Under the pieces are notes generated by a model, which saw only the letters and a program-made list of their open reading frames with translations, did no database searches and was not told the origin of the DNA. This document shows, in pieces, positions 1 to 8,700 of a stretch of 64,000 bases of DNA. The stretch spans positions 16,833-80,832 of the forward strand of contig DHSL01000017.1 in NCBI GenBank assembly GCA_002411345.1, in the 5' to 3' direction. How positions within the stretch are numbered: the first letter of the stretch is position 1; each line of letters opens with the position of its first letter. Made by a program: the position numbers and the translations under genes. This DNA is from Bacteroidales bacterium UBA5287. GTDB taxonomy: Bacteria > Bacteroidota > Bacteroidia > Bacteroidales > Dysgonomonadaceae.

Positions 1-2
1 GT

Positions 3-368
3 AAGAGGTATGAGACGGAGAAGAAGATTTGGGGAGGAACTGGTAGCAATCAATATGTGAAAGAGCAGAGTTCCCAAGTTGGGAACTTAGCAGATACGCC
101 CAAAACGAGCAGAAAACTGGCTGATGAATATGGCGTTGGCAAAAACACAATACTCCGAAACGCAAACTTTTCAAAGGTAGTTGATATACTGCCAGACAAT
201 GCAAGACGAAACGTGTTGAGTGGCGACGATAAAATAAGCAACACAATCACTGATTCCATTCTTGATTTCGACACCCCCACCCAAAAGAAATTCCTAAAAG
301 AAGTTGAAAGCGGAACACCGATTAAAGAAGCGGTGAAAAAACATGGTTGTAGCCCAGAATCTTTGTAA
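3..368 (+). CDS. HTH-containing mobile-element-type protein, 5' end cut by the window edge
   Basis: The reading frame is open from the first bases of the window to a TAA at 366-368, so the start lies outside. The readable part (about 121 residues) has a basic N-terminal stretch, then a segment beginning TSRKLADEYGVGKNTILRNA that looks like a helix-turn-helix, and a C-terminal half with a second helical repeat (IKEAVKKHG). From memory, similar proteins (ParB-like or recombination-directing factors with 'AEEYGVGxxTIxRxA') occur on integrative elements and plasmids; I cannot place it in a named family. Its position left of a tRNA 3' end and beside repeats supports a mobile-element origin, which is inference. 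A GTG at 57 is an internal alternative start but the upstream residues look genuine. Confidence 0.55.
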   Translation, partial: KRYETEKKIWGGTGSNQYVKEQSSQVGNLADTPKTSRKLADEYGVGKNTILRNANFSKVVDILPDNARRNVLSGDDKISNTITDSILDFDTPTQKKFLKEVESGTPIKEAVKKHGCSPESL

Positions 369-573
369 TCCTTTATAGGAAAGGGAAAGATGAAATACAA
401 CCTACAACCTACAACCAAAGTATTTTTAGTTGTAACATTGTGGAGAAGAATAAAAATTAATACAGTGTAAGATAAAAAACAATTGTATTATATGATTTTC
501 ACCTTTTTATCATCAATCAATATTACCTCATATACTTCATGAATAATGGGCGGATAATATATTTTGATGGAAG

Positions 574-675
574 TGTTCACGGTGTTCACGAAAAAGGCGT
601 GAACATGAACGAACATCATTGAAAACGTTTGTGGGAAATGGTTTTATGCTATGTGAGTCTGTTCACGCGTGAACA
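574..675. repeat. Cluster of five TGTTCACG sites in both orientations
   Basis: The 8-mer TGTTCACG occurs at 574-581 and 583-590 (direct, 9 bp apart), its reverse complement at 598-605, and the two meet as a perfect 16-bp palindrome TGTTCACGCGTGAACA at 660-675. The 583-605 pair forms an inverted repeat with a 7-base spacer. This arrangement is typical of binding sites for a dimeric regulator or a replication/partition protein; which one is unknown. Confidence 0.7.
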
Positions 676-748
676 AAAATGTAATAAATACACTTATAAA
701 TAATTATTGCTTAACATAGTATATGACATGTATATAACAGATACGCTC

Positions 749-770
749 TGTTTACCCAATGTTTACCCAA
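749..770. repeat. Perfect 11-bp tandem duplication TGTTTACCCAA
   Basis: TGTTTACCCAA is repeated without a gap at 749-759 and 760-770, immediately left of the tRNA-Met terminator. Short direct repeats beside a tRNA 3' end can be arm-type integrase sites or part of an attachment region; the second copy of the attachment site, if any, is outside the window. Confidence 0.55.
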
Positions 771-777
771 AAAGAAA

Positions 778-808
778 AAACACCTACCGAAGTTTGCGGT
801 AAGTGTTT
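778..808 (-). terminator. Intrinsic terminator of tRNA-Met
   Basis: On the minus strand arms 778-789 and 797-808 form a 12-bp stem with one G-U pair, followed by a strong T tract (complement of 769-780). It lies 11 bases beyond the tRNA 3' end. Confidence 0.75.
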
Positions 809-819
809 GATTTTCAGTG

Positions 820-893
820 TAGCGAGAGGGGGGCATGATCCCCCGACCTCATGATTATGAATCATGCGCTCTAACCAACTGAGCTATCTCGCC
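820..893 (-). tRNA. tRNA-Met (anticodon CAU), elongator-type
   Basis: Reading the minus strand from 893, the acceptor arm GGCGAGA pairs with TCTCGCT (one G-U pair) and is followed by discriminator A. The D arm GCTCAGTTGGTTAGAGC is intact. The anticodon stem CATGA/TCATG encloses the loop TTCATAA, giving anticodon CAT. The T stem is GGGGG/CCCCC, but the loop written ATCATGC departs from the usual TTCAAAT-type loop. CCA is not encoded. The G1-U72 style end rather than the C1-A72 mismatch of initiator tRNA favours an elongator, though CAU tRNAs modified to lysidine (tRNA-Ile2) cannot be excluded by sequence alone. Confidence 0.9.
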
Positions 894-914
894 ATCCATT
901 TCAAAATAGGACTG

Positions 915-946
915 CAAAATTAGTACTTCTTTTTGAAACCTCCAAA
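915..946 (-). promoter_or_regulatory. Promoter of tRNA-Met
   Basis: On the minus strand TTTG (complement of 943-946), a 20-base spacer and TAATTTTG (complement of 915-922) match the Bacteroidetes TTTG-N20-TAnnTTTG promoter exactly. It lies 22 bases before the tRNA 5' end. Confidence 0.75.
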
Positions 947-963
947 GAAAAACTGTATTTTTG
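932..963 (+). promoter_or_regulatory. Promoter of mutS2
   Basis: TTTG at 932-935, a 20-base spacer, and TATTTTTG at 956-963 match the Bacteroidetes promoter. It overlaps the divergent tRNA promoter by about 15 bp. The GTG start of mutS2 lies 33 bases downstream. Confidence 0.7.
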
Positions 964-995
964 TTTCTTGAAATAATCAAATTTAAAAACGAAGC

Positions 996-3434
996 GTGAT
1001 TTACCCTGATAATTTTGAACAGAAAATAGAATTCTCAAAGATTCGCCAGCTCCTTGATGCCCATTGTTTAAGTACACTTGGGAAGGAGAAAGCATCGTTG
1101 ATGCATTTCTCTGAATCGTTTGAAGATATTAATGTGTGGTTGACTCAGACCGAGGAGTTTGTGCGCATATTACAAGAAGAGGATTCTTTTCCATCGGATA
1201 GTTTTTATGATATCCGATCAGCGTTGAAACATATCAGAATTGAGGGAACCTGGATTGATCAGTCCACTCTTTTTGAGATGCAGCGTTCGTTGCTTACAAT
1301 AAATGCCATTGTGGCTTTTTTAAAGAGAGGCAATGAGTCGGAATCTCCGTATCCTGAACTGCTTGCATTAGCTGAGCCAATTGCTGTTTATCCCGAAATC
1401 ACTAAACGTTTAGAAAGGATATTGGATAGTTTTGGACAAATAAAAGACAGTGCGTCTCCACATCTTGCAGACATCAGGAAACAGTTGACCATAACAATGA
1501 ACGGCATTTCCAGGAGTCTGAATTCTATTTTACACAAAGCCCAAGCCGAAGGATATGTAGATAAAGATGTGTCGCCAAGTATGCGTGACGGCAGGCTGGT
1601 TATTCCTGTGAATCCATCGTTTAAAAGAAAGATTAAAGGGATTGTTCATGATGAATCAGCATCCGGTAAGACAGTCTTTATAGAGCCCTCGGAAGTGGTT
1701 GAGGCAAATAATCGCATTCGTGAACTTGAAAGTGAAGAACGTCGTGAAATCATTAGAATTCTGATTGATTTCACCAATTTTATTCGTCCTTTTTTGCCCG
1801 ACATACTTGAGTCGTATGATTTCTTAGCCAACATTGATTTTATCCGTGCCAAAGCAAAATTTGCGTTACAGATAAATGGCATAAAGCCAGCAATAGAAGA
1901 CAAAACGGAAATAGATTGGATTCAAGCAGTCCACCCACTATTATTTCTTGCACTTAAAAAACAAGACAGAAAGGTAATCCCGTTAGATATTACATTAAGC
2001 GGAAAAAACAGGATACTTATTATTTCAGGTCCCAATGCCGGAGGTAAATCGGTATGTTTGAAAACAGTCGGATTATTACAATACATGGTGCAATGCGGAC
2101 TTTTGATACCGTTGAGGGAAAATTCACATGTAGGGATTTTTTCAGATATCTTTATTGATATTGGTGACGAGCAATCCATTGAAAACGACCTGTCGACCTA
2201 CAGTTCCCATTTGATCAACATGAAATACTTTGTGAAAAGTAGTTCATCCAAATCTCTTTTACTCATTGATGAGTTTGGTTCCGGAACCGAGCCCCAGATT
2301 GGCGCGGCCATTGCCGAAGCCCTGTTGGACAGGTTTAATAAAAAAGGAGCTTACGGAGTGATGACAACCCACTATCAGAATCTGAAGCATTACGCCAATG
2401 AAAATGAGGGAGTTATTAATGGAGCAATGCTTTATGACAGGAATCATATGCAACCACTTTTTGCCCTATCGATTGGTAATCCCGGGAGTTCATTTGCCGT
2501 TGAGATAGCCCGTAAAATTGGTCTCCCCGAAGATGTAATCCAAGATGCCTCAGAAAAAGTGGGAAGTGACTACATCAATATGGACAAATATCTTCAGGAC
2601 ATTTCACGTGATAAACGATATTGGGAACGTAAACGTGATGAAATAAGGAAAGAGAAAAAACGTTTAGAAGAGATCTCTTCGCATTATGAGCAAGATCTCG
2701 AGGCCATTAAAAAGCAGAAGAAAGAAATTCTTGAACAAGCCCATGCCGAGGCCAATAAATTGATTTCCGAGAGTAATGCAAAGATAGAAAATACGATTAA
2801 GGAAATTCGTGAATCACAAGCCGATAAGGAGCGTACCAAAGAGATTAGGCAATCATTAAAAGACTTTCACGAAACCGTTCTTGCATCGACAACAAATGAG
2901 CCAAAGACAAAACATAAAAAAAAGGTTCAGATTAAGAAAGTTCAAAGTTCAGAGAACAAATCTGTAGGCCCATTGCAAGTAGGCAATACTGTGAAGATGA
3001 AAGGTCAGACAGCCATTGGTGAAATACTTTTGATCCAGTCAAAAAAAGCTGTCGTAGCATTTGGGTCAATAAAATCGACTGTAGATATTGAAAAGCTTGA
3101 ACGCGTAAGTAATAATCAGATTAGAAAAGAGTTCCGTTCCCAAGTTACAATGTCGAATACACGCGATCTTATTCACGAGAAAAAACTAAATTTCAAGCAA
3201 GACATAGATGTGCGTGGAATGCGTGGAGACGAAGCATTGCAAACAGTTATGTATTATATTGACGACGCCATACAGTTGGGAGTGTCGCGTGTAAGGATTT
3301 TACATGGAACCGGTACCGGAGCCTTAAGGCAAATTATCAGGGATTATCTTTCGTCAGTTAATGGAGTTGCGCATTTTGCTGATGAGCACGTACAGTTTGG
3401 AGGAGCAGGTATAACTGTGGTTGATTTGGAATAA
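996..3434 (+). CDS. mutS2: Endonuclease MutS2 (MutS-like ATPase with Smr nuclease domain)
   Basis: This 812-residue protein has the MutS2 layout: MutS III/clamp region to about 320, an ATPase domain with Walker A GPNAGGKS at 345-352 and Walker B LLLIDEFGSG near 425, a long charged coiled coil (about 520-630), and a C-terminal Smr domain with DVRGMRGDEA and HGTGTGALR. MutS2 is not a mismatch repair protein; in studied species it suppresses recombination or rescues collided ribosomes. The N-terminal mismatch-binding domain of MutS is absent, as expected. The start is GTG at 996: an in-frame TAA lies 12 bases upstream and the promoter is at 932-963. It appears to be transcribed alone. Confidence 0.95.
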   Translation: MIYPDNFEQKIEFSKIRQLLDAHCLSTLGKEKASLMHFSESFEDINVWLTQTEEFVRILQEEDSFPSDSFYDIRSALKHIRIEGTWIDQSTLFEMQRSLLTINAIVAFLKRGNESESPYPELLALAEPIAVYPEITKRLERILDSFGQIKDSASPHLADIRKQLTITMNGISRSLNSILHKAQAEGYVDKDVSPSMRDGRLVIPVNPSFKRKIKGIVHDESASGKTVFIEPSEVVEANNRIRELESEERREIIRILIDFTNFIRPFLPDILESYDFLANIDFIRAKAKFALQINGIKPAIEDKTEIDWIQAVHPLLFLALKKQDRKVIPLDITLSGKNRILIISGPNAGGKSVCLKTVGLLQYMVQCGLLIPLRENSHVGIFSDIFIDIGDEQSIENDLSTYSSHLINMKYFVKSSSSKSLLLIDEFGSGTEPQIGAAIAEALLDRFNKKGAYGVMTTHYQNLKHYANENEGVINGAMLYDRNHMQPLFALSIGNPGSSFAVEIARKIGLPEDVIQDASEKVGSDYINMDKYLQDISRDKRYWERKRDEIRKEKKRLEEISSHYEQDLEAIKKQKKEILEQAHAEANKLISESNAKIENTIKEIRESQADKERTKEIRQSLKDFHETVLASTTNEPKTKHKKKVQIKKVQSSENKSVGPLQVGNTVKMKGQTAIGEILLIQSKKAVVAFGSIKSTVDIEKLERVSNNQIRKEFRSQVTMSNTRDLIHEKKLNFKQDIDVRGMRGDEALQTVMYYIDDAIQLGVSRVRILHGTGTGALRQIIRDYLSSVNGVAHFADEHVQFGGAGITVVDLE

Positions 3435-3488
3435 TTTTCAATTTTATTAAACTTATCATGTTAAATTTACGTTTTAAGGTTGATTTAT

Positions 3489-3496
3489 TATCTTTG
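3489..3496 (+). promoter_or_regulatory. -7 element of the NagB/LmbE fusion gene
   Basis: TATCTTTG lies 23 bases before the ATG at 3520. No good TTTG is seen at the expected -33 position. Confidence 0.5.
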
Positions 3497-3519
3497 CAAT
3501 TCAATTAAATATTATAACT

Positions 3520-5502
3520 ATGAGATTAGACTTAAGCTCCAACATTACATTTGAAAGGGTCCCGCAAAAATTGTACAGACCTGAGAATGATTTTGAAGAA
3601 TATTCATTAACACGTTTCGAAAAAGTTCCGACACTTATTTATGAAAATATAAGTCGCGCTTCCCGTAAGGTTGCAAGTGAGATTGTAAAGGAATTAAAGA
3701 AGAAACAACAAAAAGGAGAACAATTTGTACTTGGACTTTCTGACGGATCGTCGCCGGTGAGTGTTTACGAAGAATTAATTCGTCTTCACAAAGAAGAAGG
3801 AGTAAGTTTTAGTAATTTGGTTGTTTTTAATACATACGAATTTTATCCTATTGTAGATGTAACAAGCTGTATTCAATCGATCAAAGAAGTTTTTTTGAAT
3901 CATATTGATATTGATCCAGCCAACATTTATTCTTTGGATGCTACTGTAGAAAAAGACCTTATTGGTGACAAATGTGAAGAGTACGAGCAAAAACTGCATG
4001 AACTTGGAGGTTTAGACTTTTTATTAGTAGGTCTTGGCAGTAAAGGTAATGTAGCTTTGAATATGCCTGGTTCAAATAGGAATTCCAATACCCGATTGGT
4101 ATTGTTGGATGGAGATTCAAGAAAAGATGCCATTTCGATATTTGGAACACTTGACAAAGTGCCCCCAAGTGCTTTGACAATGGGTTTGTCAGATATGCTT
4201 GAGGCTAAAAAAATTATACTTGTAGCATGGGGAGAAGAAAAAGCAGAAAGTATAAAAGCCATGGTTGAGGGAGCCATAACTGAGACAGTTCCCGCCTCGT
4301 TATTGCAGACCCATGAGAATGTTGCAGCTGTTATAGATATCTCTGCAGGCGAGGATCTTACTCGCATTAGTACCCCTTGGCTTGTAACCAATTGTGAATG
4401 GACCAACAAATTGATCCGCAGAGCCATTGTTTGGTTATGTAATATTGTAGAAAAGCCAATATTAAAATTAACCAATAAAGATTATCAAGATAACAGTTTA
4501 AGCGAACTGCTTACCCTTTTTGGATCGGCATATAATGTAAACATTAAAGTATTTAATGAATTGCAGCATACTATTACCGGTTGGCCCGGAGGCAAGCCCG
4601 ATGCAGACGATACCTATCGTCCTGAAAGAGCGAAACCATTTCCCAAAAAAGTGATTGTTTTCAGTCCCCATCCTGATGACGATGTTATTTCAATGGGTGG
4701 AACATTTCAAAGATTGATTAATCAAGGTCATCAAGTACATGTAGCTTACGAAACATCCGGTAATATTGCAGTAGGTGATGAAGAAGTAATCAGATATCTT
4801 TCTGTAATGAACCATATGTGTGAAAGATTTGGCGCTGATAACCAAGATATGGTAGAGCAAAACAATAAGATGTTAAACTTCTTGTTGCATGAAAAAACAA
4901 AAGACGATATAGACACCCCTGATATTTTGTATTTGAAAGGTCGGATTCGTCGAGAAGAAGCCACTACTGCCGACAGGTATATGGGTGTTCCCGACAGCAA
5001 CATTCATTTTCTTGATCTACCTTTTTATGAGACAGGACGCGTGAAGAAAAACCCCATTTCAGAAAAAGATGTTGAGATAGTCAGAGATTTTATTGAATCT
5101 GTGAAACCCCATCAAATGTATGTAGCCGGAGATTTGGCCGATCCTCACGGGACTCATAAAGTAGCGTTGAATGCCGTTTTAGCCGCAGTTGATTTGTTAA
5201 AAGATGAAGAGTGGTTTAAAGATTGTCGCATTTGGATGTACCGTGGTGCTTGGATGGAGTGGGAGATTGACCATATAGAGATGGCCGTTCCCTTGTCGCC
5301 CGAGGAGTTGCGTCAAAAGAGAAACTCAATATTAAAGCATCAATCTCAGATGGAGAGTGCACCTTTCTTAGGTGATGATGAGCGACTTTTCTGGCAGCGA
5401 TCTGAAGAGAGAAATAAGGCTACAGCCGAAATGTATTGGAAATTAGGTTTAGCATCTTATGAGGCAATAGAAGCATTTGTAGAATATGTCCCAATAAAAT
5501 AA
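3520..5502 (+). CDS. NagB-like sugar isomerase fused to LmbE/PIG-L deacetylase
   Basis: The 660-residue protein has an N-terminal glucosamine-6-phosphate deaminase-like domain (about 40-290, with LGLSDGSSPVSVYEEL at 71-86) and a C-terminal LmbE/PIG-L deacetylase domain (about 375-640) with the metal motif HPDDD at 384-388 and DPHGTH later on. The same fusion is common in Bacteroidales and is usually labelled NagB. In E. coli NagB the loop GNDGHIAFNEP supplies catalytic Asp141, His143 and Glu148; here the aligned loop GSKGNVALNMP (173-183) has Lys, Asn and Met. The deaminase site therefore looks inactive, while the deacetylase motif is intact. I infer that the deacetylase, acting on an N-acylated amino-sugar compound, is the working part. 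A strong terminator follows. Confidence 0.85.
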   Translation: MRLDLSSNITFERVPQKLYRPENDFEEYSLTRFEKVPTLIYENISRASRKVASEIVKELKKKQQKGEQFVLGLSDGSSPVSVYEELIRLHKEEGVSFSNLVVFNTYEFYPIVDVTSCIQSIKEVFLNHIDIDPANIYSLDATVEKDLIGDKCEEYEQKLHELGGLDFLLVGLGSKGNVALNMPGSNRNSNTRLVLLDGDSRKDAISIFGTLDKVPPSALTMGLSDMLEAKKIILVAWGEEKAESIKAMVEGAITETVPASLLQTHENVAAVIDISAGEDLTRISTPWLVTNCEWTNKLIRRAIVWLCNIVEKPILKLTNKDYQDNSLSELLTLFGSAYNVNIKVFNELQHTITGWPGGKPDADDTYRPERAKPFPKKVIVFSPHPDDDVISMGGTFQRLINQGHQVHVAYETSGNIAVGDEEVIRYLSVMNHMCERFGADNQDMVEQNNKMLNFLLHEKTKDDIDTPDILYLKGRIRREEATTADRYMGVPDSNIHFLDLPFYETGRVKKNPISEKDVEIVRDFIESVKPHQMYVAGDLADPHGTHKVALNAVLAAVDLLKDEEWFKDCRIWMYRGAWMEWEIDHIEMAVPLSPEELRQKRNSILKHQSQMESAPFLGDDERLFWQRSEERNKATAEMYWKLGLASYEAIEAFVEYVPIK

Positions 5503-5523
5503 ATAAAAAAGTATTTGTTTAAC

Positions 5524-5560
5524 AGAAAAGGAAGCAACATCGTTGCTTCCTTTTCTTATT
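5524..5560 (+). terminator. Intrinsic terminator
   Basis: A perfect 15-bp stem (5524-5538 with 5542-5556) and 3-base loop ends in a T-rich run, closing the NagB/LmbE unit. Confidence 0.85.
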
Positions 5561-5656
5561 TTATTAACCCCTATTGTTTAATTATAAATTTTAACATGAA
5601 GTTCTTAACATATAAATATTTTTTCTATAATTAATATTTATATGAAAAATATATGC

Positions 5657-5664
5657 TAATTTTG
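5657..5664 (+). promoter_or_regulatory. -7 element of susC
   Basis: TAATTTTG lies 66 bases before the ATG at 5731, leaving a moderate 5' leader. No clear TTTG is found 20 bases upstream. Confidence 0.45.
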
Positions 5665-5780
5665 TCGAGTAAATACCAAATATGATTAAATAACAATTTT
5701 GATCCACTAATTAATTAAAAACGAGAGAGTATGAAAAGAAAAAACCTTTTTTTAACATTAAAGGGCTCTTTACACTGCTT

Positions 5781-8700
5781 ATGAGTGTTTGTGTCCTTTC
5801 TATTTCTGCTCAAAACATCACAGTAACCGGTACAGTGACAGACGACACAGGTATGTCTGTAATCGGTACAGCCGTGGTTGTAGCAGGAAATACAAGCTAT
5901 GGAACTATAACAGACATAGATGATAAATATACCTTAAACAATGTACCATCTGATGCCTCTTTATCGTTCAGTTATGTAGGAATGGTAACCCAAACCGTTC
6001 CTGTTAACGGACAAAAGACCATAAATGTTGTTTTAGTTACAGATACAAAAGTGTTACAAGAAGTTGTAGTTACAGCTTTGGGAATCACAAAGCAAGCCCG
6101 ATCTGTAGGTTACGCAACCTCTAAAGTATCAACTGAAGAAATTGCCCGTACCAATGCCATCAATCCGATTACAGCATTGCAAGGAAAAGTAGCCGGAGTA
6201 AATATCAATGCTGTTGGAGCATCAGGAGTTACATCAAGTTCATCTATTACAATTCGTGGAGCTAAGTCAATAGACAAGAATAACTCCCCAATATTTGTAA
6301 TTGATGGTATGATTATTCAAGAGCCCATTCGCGGAGCATTAGATGGAACCGACTGGGGATCACAGTTAAAGAATCTTAACCCATCGGATTACGAAAGTGT
6401 AACCGTTTTGAAAGGTGCTGCAGCAACAGCTCTTTATGGATCTCGAGGTGCTAATGGTGCTGTAGTAATCGTATCCAAAGGCGGTAGGTTTGGTAAGAAG
6501 GGTCTAGGTGTTGAAGTGTCGCAATCACTTGAAACCACAGATATTTACAAATCACCCATTGAGTTTCAGGATATTTATGGCGCAGGCAGTCCGAGTAATG
6601 GTTATGAAGGAGATTATTTAGCTGATGGAACATTACAAAGGACCTCAATGAGTTTTGGTCCTAAAATGGATGGATCATTGGTTAATCAATATTTACCAAA
6701 CGGTGAAAAGACTCCATTTGTGCCACATCCAGACAACTGGAAAGCCCTATACCAATCAGGCTTAAACAGCAACACCAATGTGGCCATTAATGGAGGAGGA
6801 GAAAATTCATCATTCCGTGTATCTTATTCTTATACAAATAACAATGGTGTTTTCAAGCGAAACAATTTCAAACGTAATACCATTTCATTCAAAGGTTTGA
6901 CTGATTTAAATGATGTTTTCTCTATTGAGGTAGGTTTGAACTATGCATTTTCAACAGCTCAAAACGGTGCAAACCAAGGTGGTTGGAACTGGGGTGGAAA
7001 CTTGGGAATGATGAGTACCTATTATACTCCAAGAAATATGGACATGAAAGCATACGAAAGTATGTATCGTGATCCAGTTACACATGCAGTTGAGACCGAT
7101 AGTCCCTGGGGAGATTTAAGAGGATATCTCCATTCACGCGATATGAATTTGAGTCAGCGTTCAGAGAATTCTTTACTTAGCAACTTAACATTGCGAGCAA
7201 AAATAGCCCCTTGGTTAACAGCAAGTATAAAGGGAAATTACAACTACTATAACTGGAATCTTCTTAATAAAGTATATGGTACAGGAGCTAATTATGGTCC
7301 TTCCGGATCAGGCAGCTACGGTCGTTCAGGTGAAACTTCCGGATCATATAACTTTTTGGGAATGTTGCAATCGACAGAAAATAAGTTTAAAATTGGTGAC
7401 GAAGAATTCATGTTTGATGCTATTGTTGCATCAGAGCTATATGGAAACACCCCAAGTAATTCTTGGAGCAAGTCTACTTCCGGAGGTTTAGATATTCCTG
7501 CTATTTTTGCATTCTCTAACTCCAGGAACTCAATTATTCCATCATACTCATATACTCAAAGAAATCTTCAGGTATTTGGTTTGTCAGGTATTTTAAACTT
7601 GTCATGGAGAGATCAAGTCTATTTGGAACTTACCGGACGTAATGACTGGTTGTCAACTTTGACCTATCCTAGTTATATGGTTGCCGGAATGAATAATTAT
7701 ACAGTATTCTATCCATCTGCCAACCTATCTTGGGTATTTACCGATACATATGAATTACCAGCGTGGTTTTCTTTTGGAAAACTAAGAGCTTCAATTTCTC
7801 AAGTAGGTATGGGCACTTCCGCTTATAATACCACTAATGGATTTGGTGTATTCAGTCAGACCAATCAGCTTGATTCCGATAGAAATGGAGTGCTTATGGC
7901 GCAGCCACAAATTGGAACAGCGTGGAATAGAGATGTAAGACCAGAAATTCAGCAATCAATTGAGTTAGGAGCCGATTTACGATTCTTGGACGAGCGTATT
8001 TTCTTAGATTTTGCTTATTACAAAACCAATACACGTAATCAGATTCTGAAGGTGCCAGCAGTAATTGAATCCGGAGCAAGAGAGCAATTGATTAATGCTG
8101 GAAATATTCAAAACCAGGGAGTTGAGATTCAGTTTGAAGCAACCCCTGTAAAGACTAAAGACATTCGTTGGACAGTGGGTTCTAATTTCACTTTAAATCG
8201 TGGTAAAATCATTAACATGCATGAGAATGTTAAAGAATGGCAACTTTTTGGCGCTTATGATGGAGGTCCTGAAATTTGGGCATACGAAAACGGAGATTTT
8301 GGTGTAATCACATCACCTTATGGCAGTCCTTATGGTGCGGCAATTTATCGTTTTGCTAATGCAGAAGACGCTAATGACCCTAGAAATGGAAAACCTGTAT
8401 TGACTTATTGGGGAAATTATGGAAATCCAAATTCAGTTCCATTATACGGATACGTTACAAATATTGACAAAGGAATCAATGACAGAGTAGTACTTGGAAA
8501 AGTAGAGCCTGATTTTCTTTTAAGTGTAAACACTTCATTTTCTTATAAAGATTTTGATTTGTATGCATTGATAGATGGTAGAGTAGGTGGTAATTTCTTC
8601 TCAAACACATATAAGTATGCATCATCGAGAGGAACATTAAAATCTTCATTATACGGTCGTGATCAAGAGCATGGAGGTGTTGCCCGTATCAATTATAAAG

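Larger units (their letters stand above)
369..777. other. Non-coding end of probable mobile element
   Basis: No convincing gene is seen here. The stretch is AT-rich and contains the TGTTCACG site cluster (574-675) and a perfect 11-bp tandem repeat (749-770), both listed separately. No integrase, IS or inverted terminal repeat is visible. Confidence 0.5.

Noticed and set aside
50..418. Minus-strand frame opposite the partial HTH gene
   Set aside because: The plus-strand frame is open to the window edge and has recognisable HTH sequence; the minus frame shows no family features.
660..675. Palindrome TGTTCACGCGTGAACA as a chromosomal parS site
   Set aside because: Length fits but the centre is CACGCGTG, not the CACGTG of the parS consensus, and it belongs to a wider 8-mer cluster. 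A true parS would be expected near parA at the other end of the window.
820..893. Initiator tRNA-fMet
   Set aside because: The first acceptor pair is G-U, not the unpaired C1-A72 type of initiator, and the anticodon stem lacks the three G-C pairs typical of initiators.
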